The position numbers and the translations under genes are program-made. Shown in pieces: positions 6,554 through 9,356 of a DNA stretch of 9,356 nucleotides (the first letter of the stretch is position 1; every line of letters starts with the position of its first letter). A model generated the notes under the pieces. That model saw nothing but the letters and a program-made list of their open reading frames with translations, searched no databases and had not been told where the DNA came from. Source of the DNA: an uncultured Flammeovirgaceae bacterium (GTDB taxonomy: Bacteria > Bacteroidota > Bacteroidia > Cytophagales > Cyclobacteriaceae); assembly GCA_946886805.1 (NCBI GenBank), contig CAMPJM010000131.1:1-9356 (forward strand). The letters are read 5' to 3'.

Positions 6554-7600
6554 ATGAAAAATAACAGGTTATTAGTAACAGCAATTTTATTCACTTTAAT
6601 CCATTTAAATCTAAAACTAATGGCACAAACAATTCCAGGGGAAAAAGACCCGAACATTTCAAAAGAAACCCGTGCTTTTTTAAAAGCGCTAAACAGTGGT
6701 GATGGTCCACCTTTGGAGGAATTGTCTCCCAAAGATGCCCGTCAAGTACTTGTGGATGCACAAAATTCAGTGTCCTATAACTACAGTGACATTGAAGAAT
6801 CAGAAAGAATCGTAACACAAGATGGTCAAACAATCACCATTCATATTGTAAAACCCAAAGGAGCCAAGGACAATCTTCCAGTTTTTATGTTTTTCCATGG
6901 TGGTGGATGGGTATTGGGAGATTACCCAACCCACAGACGTTTGGTGCGGGATTTGGTGGTGAAAAGCGGTGCGGTAGCAGTTTTTCCCGATTACACTCCT
7001 ACTCCAGATGCTCAATTTCCAGTGGCTATTAATCAAGGTTATGCTGCTACCAAATGGGTATCCGAGCATGGAAAGGATATTGGGGTAGATGGTTCCCGAT
7101 TGGCCGTTGCCGGTAACAGTGTGGGAGGAAATATGTCCACTGTCGTAAGTTTAATGGCCCAAGACAAAAATGGCCCTGAAATAGCCTTTCAACTCTTATT
7201 ATGGCCGCTTGTTGACGCTGATATGAGCCGTCCATCTTACAAACAATACGCACAAGATAGGTTTTTAACTACTACCACAATGAAATGGATGTGGGATATG
7301 TATCTGCCAAACCCTGAAGATAGAAAGCAAAAATACGTTTCTCCCATTAATGCTTCTTTAGAAGAATTAATGGGATTGCCACCAGCATTAATTCAGGTTG
7401 CAGAAAATGACATCTTATATGATGAAGGCATTGCCTACGGTCGAAAACTGGATGAGGCTGGCGTACCAACCACTATTACAGTGTATAAAGGAATGATACA
7501 TGATTACGGAATGTTAAATCCTTTATCACACATTCCGGGAGTACAGGAAGCATTGAATCAAGCTGCAGCAGTATTGCGTGAAGCCTTATTTAGCAAATAG
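6554..7600 (+). CDS. Exported alpha/beta-hydrolase, HSL-type esterase/lipase
   Basis: A 348-residue carboxylester hydrolase of the hormone-sensitive-lipase group (alpha/beta-hydrolase_3), predicted to leave the cytoplasm. Residues 1-25 form a signal peptide (Lys/Arg-rich start, hydrophobic ILFTLIHLNLKLMA, then Gln), which supports the ATG chosen. The oxyanion-hole motif HGGGW is at 115-119. The nucleophile elbow is GNSVGG (187-192) with Ser189, where most relatives have GDSAGG. Asp286 in ENDILYDEG and His316 in GMIHDYG complete the triad, 30 residues apart as in the well-studied member EST2. The substrate is not readable; short-chain esters or xenobiotics are typical. It follows the broken zinc-finger gene and a candidate promoter, and the SDR gene lies 96 bp downstream, a gap in which only a weak 5-bp hairpin (7636-7658) is visible. 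Confidence 0.9.
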   Translation: MKNNRLLVTAILFTLIHLNLKLMAQTIPGEKDPNISKETRAFLKALNSGDGPPLEELSPKDARQVLVDAQNSVSYNYSDIEESERIVTQDGQTITIHIVKPKGAKDNLPVFMFFHGGGWVLGDYPTHRRLVRDLVVKSGAVAVFPDYTPTPDAQFPVAINQGYAATKWVSEHGKDIGVDGSRLAVAGNSVGGNMSTVVSLMAQDKNGPEIAFQLLLWPLVDADMSRPSYKQYAQDRFLTTTTMKWMWDMYLPNPEDRKQKYVSPINASLEELMGLPPALIQVAENDILYDEGIAYGRKLDEAGVPTTITVYKGMIHDYGMLNPLSHIPGVQEALNQAAAVLREALFSK

Positions 7601-7696
7601 AATTTTCAATAAAAACAACCCTATTAGCTAGTGTCGGCAAACTGAAAAAAAAATTGCCAGTATTTTAAAGCAAAGTTTACTATAAATATTAAAAAG

Positions 7697-8560
7697 ATGA
7701 ACAAAAAAATTGTATTAATTACAGGAACAAATAGTGGTTTTGGATGGCTTACAGCCAAAGCTGTTGCTTCATCTGGTCATAAGGTTTACGCTACGATGCG
7801 GGAAACCAACGGCAAAAATGCCGAAAAAGCAAAAGAATTATCTCAGGAAGAAAACATAACGGTATTAGATGTTACCCTAACAGACGATGCAAGTGTGGTC
7901 AATGCTATAGATACTATTATAGCAAAAGAGGGAACTATTGATGTATTGGTGAACAATGCAGGCGCTGTGATGTTCGGTGTGGTTGAAAGTGCTACACCTG
8001 CTGATGTGCAGCGAATATTTGACATCAACGTTATTGCCCCTTGGAGAGTAACCAAGTTGGCATTGCCAGCCATGCGTAAACAATCAGAAGGCTTGATTAT
8101 TAATATTTCAAGTGGGAATGGAAGATTTTCCTTTCCATTCGCGGCAGTGTATGGTGCTTCAAAGTTCGCTCTGGAAGGATTAAGTGAAGGATTACATTAT
8201 GAGCTAAGGCCCTTAGGTGTAGATGTAGCAATTGTTCAGCCCGGATCTTTTCCCACTGAGATGTCCCAAAAGATCCAATCTGGTTCAGACACATCAATAT
8301 TGGGTGCTTATGAAATGTTAACTGAAGTTCAGAATAGCTTCTTTAGTGCCGTTGGTCAAATACTTGAAAATGCTATTCCTAATCCGCAAGATGTGGCAGA
8401 TTCAGTAGTTAAATTAATTAATTCTCCAAAAGGACAAAGACCATTAAGAACTGTGGTTGATCTGACATCTGGTGAATTAGTAAAAACGGCTAACGACGCT
8501 GTAAAAGTTGAATATGCAAAAACATTAACAGTATATGGAATGCAGGACCTTTTAAAATAA
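7697..8560 (+). CDS. Classical short-chain dehydrogenase/reductase
   Basis: A 287-residue NAD(P)-dependent oxidoreductase of the classical SDR family, cytoplasmic. The Rossmann motif TGTNSGFG is at 9-16, NNAG at 86-89, Asn111 in the FDINV segment, and the catalytic set is Ser139 (NISS), Tyr152 and Lys156 (YGASK), followed by QPGSFPTEM (181-189). An Arg at 35 just past beta-2 (ATMRE) is compatible with NADP(H), but that is inference. The C-terminal 90 residues, which would bind substrate, are longer than in the smallest SDRs and resemble the group annotated as SDR oxidoreductases with retinol- or steroid-dehydrogenase-like style. The substrate is unknown. It is flanked by the esterase and the SRPBCC gene on the same strand, which suggests a small-molecule detoxification or modification role. 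Confidence 0.92.
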   Translation: MNKKIVLITGTNSGFGWLTAKAVASSGHKVYATMRETNGKNAEKAKELSQEENITVLDVTLTDDASVVNAIDTIIAKEGTIDVLVNNAGAVMFGVVESATPADVQRIFDINVIAPWRVTKLALPAMRKQSEGLIINISSGNGRFSFPFAAVYGASKFALEGLSEGLHYELRPLGVDVAIVQPGSFPTEMSQKIQSGSDTSILGAYEMLTEVQNSFFSAVGQILENAIPNPQDVADSVVKLINSPKGQRPLRTVVDLTSGELVKTANDAVKVEYAKTLTVYGMQDLLK

Positions 8561-8637
8561 ATTAGATCATCATTTTGGATTATCGATCCTAACCTTACAG
8601 TGAAATTAATTTTTAAATCAAAAACAAACTAATTGCA

Positions 8638-9075
8638 ATGGAAATTAATACACAAATCATAATTAATGCCCCGCCGGATAAAGTTTGGGCAGTATTGATA
8701 GACTTTGAAAACTACCGCAATTGGAATCTTTTTATTAAAAACATCAAAGGAGCACCGAAGGTTGGTAGTCAAATTTCAGTAAGTATTGCCCCGCCAGAAG
8801 GCAAGCGTATGAAATTCAAACCAACCGTATTAGCTTTTGAACCGAACAAAGAATTCAGTTGGATAGGAAAGTTATTGTGCAAAGGTGTTTTTGACGGAGA
8901 ACATAAGTTTGAACTAATAGATAATGGAAACGGTACAACTACCTTTAATCATAGCGAAACCTTTAAAGGAATACTGGTAAGTCTATTCAAAAAACAACTC
9001 GAAAACAGTACTAGGAAAGGCTTTGAATTGATGAACAAAAACTTGAAGAAATGGGTAGAAATCAATATGAAATAG
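8638..9075 (+). CDS. SRPBCC (START-like) domain protein
   Basis: A 145-residue single-domain protein of the SRPBCC/START-like superfamily, a helix-grip fold with a deep hydrophobic pocket for a small ligand. The typical opening is IIINAPPDKVWAVLIDFENY (8-27), followed by NWNLFIKNI, the alternating strands PKVGSQISVSIAPPEGK and FSWIG, then GVFDGEHKFEL (83-93) and NGTTTFNHSETFKGIL (98-113), and the long C-terminal helix of about 114-142. Its length is that of a complete domain with no extra catalytic part. Neither ligand nor reaction can be read. The gene begins 77 bp after the SDR gene. Its stop (TAG 9073-9075) overlaps the open frame holding the pirin remnant, so a deletion has brought the two together. 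Confidence 0.88.
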   Translation: MEINTQIIINAPPDKVWAVLIDFENYRNWNLFIKNIKGAPKVGSQISVSIAPPEGKRMKFKPTVLAFEPNKEFSWIGKLLCKGVFDGEHKFELIDNGNGTTTFNHSETFKGILVSLFKKQLENSTRKGFELMNKNLKKWVEINMK

Positions 9076-9257
9076 TAGAGAAGCATTTCCTGAAGAAAGT
9101 TTTATTGAATGGAATTTTGTGGCTTTAAATAAAGATTTAATTGGAAAAGCAAAAGAAGACTGGTTGCAGGATAAGTTTCCAATCGAACAAAACGAAACAG
9201 CTAAAGTCCCTTTGTCAGCTCCTGAGCTAAAAAAGCAACAACATATTTGTACACAAA
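9071..9257 (+). pseudogene. C-terminal remnant of a pirin-family gene
   Basis: The frame opened by TGA 9068-9070 encodes a stretch matching the tail of Bacteroidota pirin-like cupins: REAFPEESFIEWNFVALNKD, then LIGKAKEDWLQDKFP, then KVPLSAPELKKQ. Relatives end in a similar pattern, roughly PEx-x-x-I-x-WNFVSSS, then an AKxDW helix and a short IPLP tail. About 55-60 residues survive of a protein usually near 230-300. The bicupin core with its metal-binding His/Glu residues is absent, and its place is taken by the SRPBCC gene. No stop follows at the expected end, and the frame runs on over the OsmC start, a further sign of decay. A GTG at 9119 could start a short peptide, but nothing supports its use. 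The family match rests on recognition, not a search. Confidence 0.6.
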
Positions 9258-9356
9258 ATGAAAACTACCATTGCTACAATAGGAAAACAAAAATTCAAAA
9301 CCGAAATACAAGCCAGAAAACATATCGTTATGGCAGACGAGCCCATTGAGGTAGGA
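9258..9356 (+). CDS. OsmC-family protein (3' partial)
   Basis: The first 33 codons of a gene leaving the window on the right. The protein begins MKTTIATIGKQKF, then KTEIQARKHIVMADEP and IEVG. This is the first beta-strands of an OsmC/Ohr-like protein, whose next residues are normally GG followed by a Pro-rich helix start and the first redox Cys; those lie outside the window. The family comprises thiol peroxidases that reduce organic hydroperoxides with two cysteines, but that chemistry cannot be confirmed here. The ATG has the A-rich upstream context of other starts in this window. It sits directly after the pirin remnant; pirin and OsmC genes are frequent neighbours in Bacteroidota, which supports both calls. 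Confidence 0.75.
   Translation, partial: MKTTIATIGKQKFKTEIQARKHIVMADEPIEVG

Noticed and set aside
6591..7253. Antisense ORFs across the esterase gene
   Set aside because: They lie opposite a gene with a complete catalytic triad and show no motifs; they are shadow frames.
7636..7658. Possible terminator GGCAA...TTGCC between the esterase and SDR genes
   Set aside because: Only a 5-bp stem with a 13-nt A-rich loop and no T-run after it.
9119..9349. GTG-initiated 76-codon ORF taken as a gene
   Set aside because: Its first third is the pirin tail, which begins before the GTG, and its last third overlaps the OsmC start in another frame with a low-complexity translation. It is a remnant frame, not a gene.

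Overview
The window is AT-rich, every supported gene lies on the + strand, Shine-Dalgarno sequences are weak or absent, and two exported proteins have signal peptides ending in Ala-Gln. Together with the gene content this points to a Bacteroidota genome, probably Flavobacteriia or a related class; the genus cannot be fixed from the sequence.

Layout. (1) 2-1852: a tight three-gene run holding the 3' part of an alginate-export-type outer-membrane beta-barrel (its signal peptide runs off the left edge), a short GNAT acetyltransferase of the YjdJ type, and a YjdI-type mono-cluster 4Fe-4S protein. (2) 1853-2146: a non-coding gap containing a 92-bp element with perfect 19-bp inverted arms and a nested GC-rich hairpin. 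(3) 2147-6228: a long Kef-type cation:proton antiporter with two C-terminal RCK_C domains, then a cyclic-nucleotide-binding / glutaredoxin-like / thioredoxin-reductase-like flavoprotein. (4) 6229-6553: a broken UBP-type zinc-finger gene with several lesions, followed by a candidate promoter. (5) 6554-9075: an exported HSL-type esterase, a classical SDR oxidoreductase and an SRPBCC-fold protein. (6) 9071-9356: the C-terminal stump of a pirin gene, then the first 33 codons of an OsmC-family gene that runs off the right edge.

Read together, the genes look like a redox, electrophile and xenobiotic stress cluster: Kef antiporter, ligand-gated flavoprotein reductase, SDR, esterase, SRPBCC protein, pirin and OsmC peroxidase. 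That joint role is inference from family membership. The most notable point is decay at gene boundaries. The UBP zinc-finger neighbour of the flavoprotein is a pseudogene and the pirin next to OsmC has lost its front, so the locus appears to be an eroded version of a larger conserved cluster. I see no transposase, integrase, CRISPR array, rRNA or tRNA.
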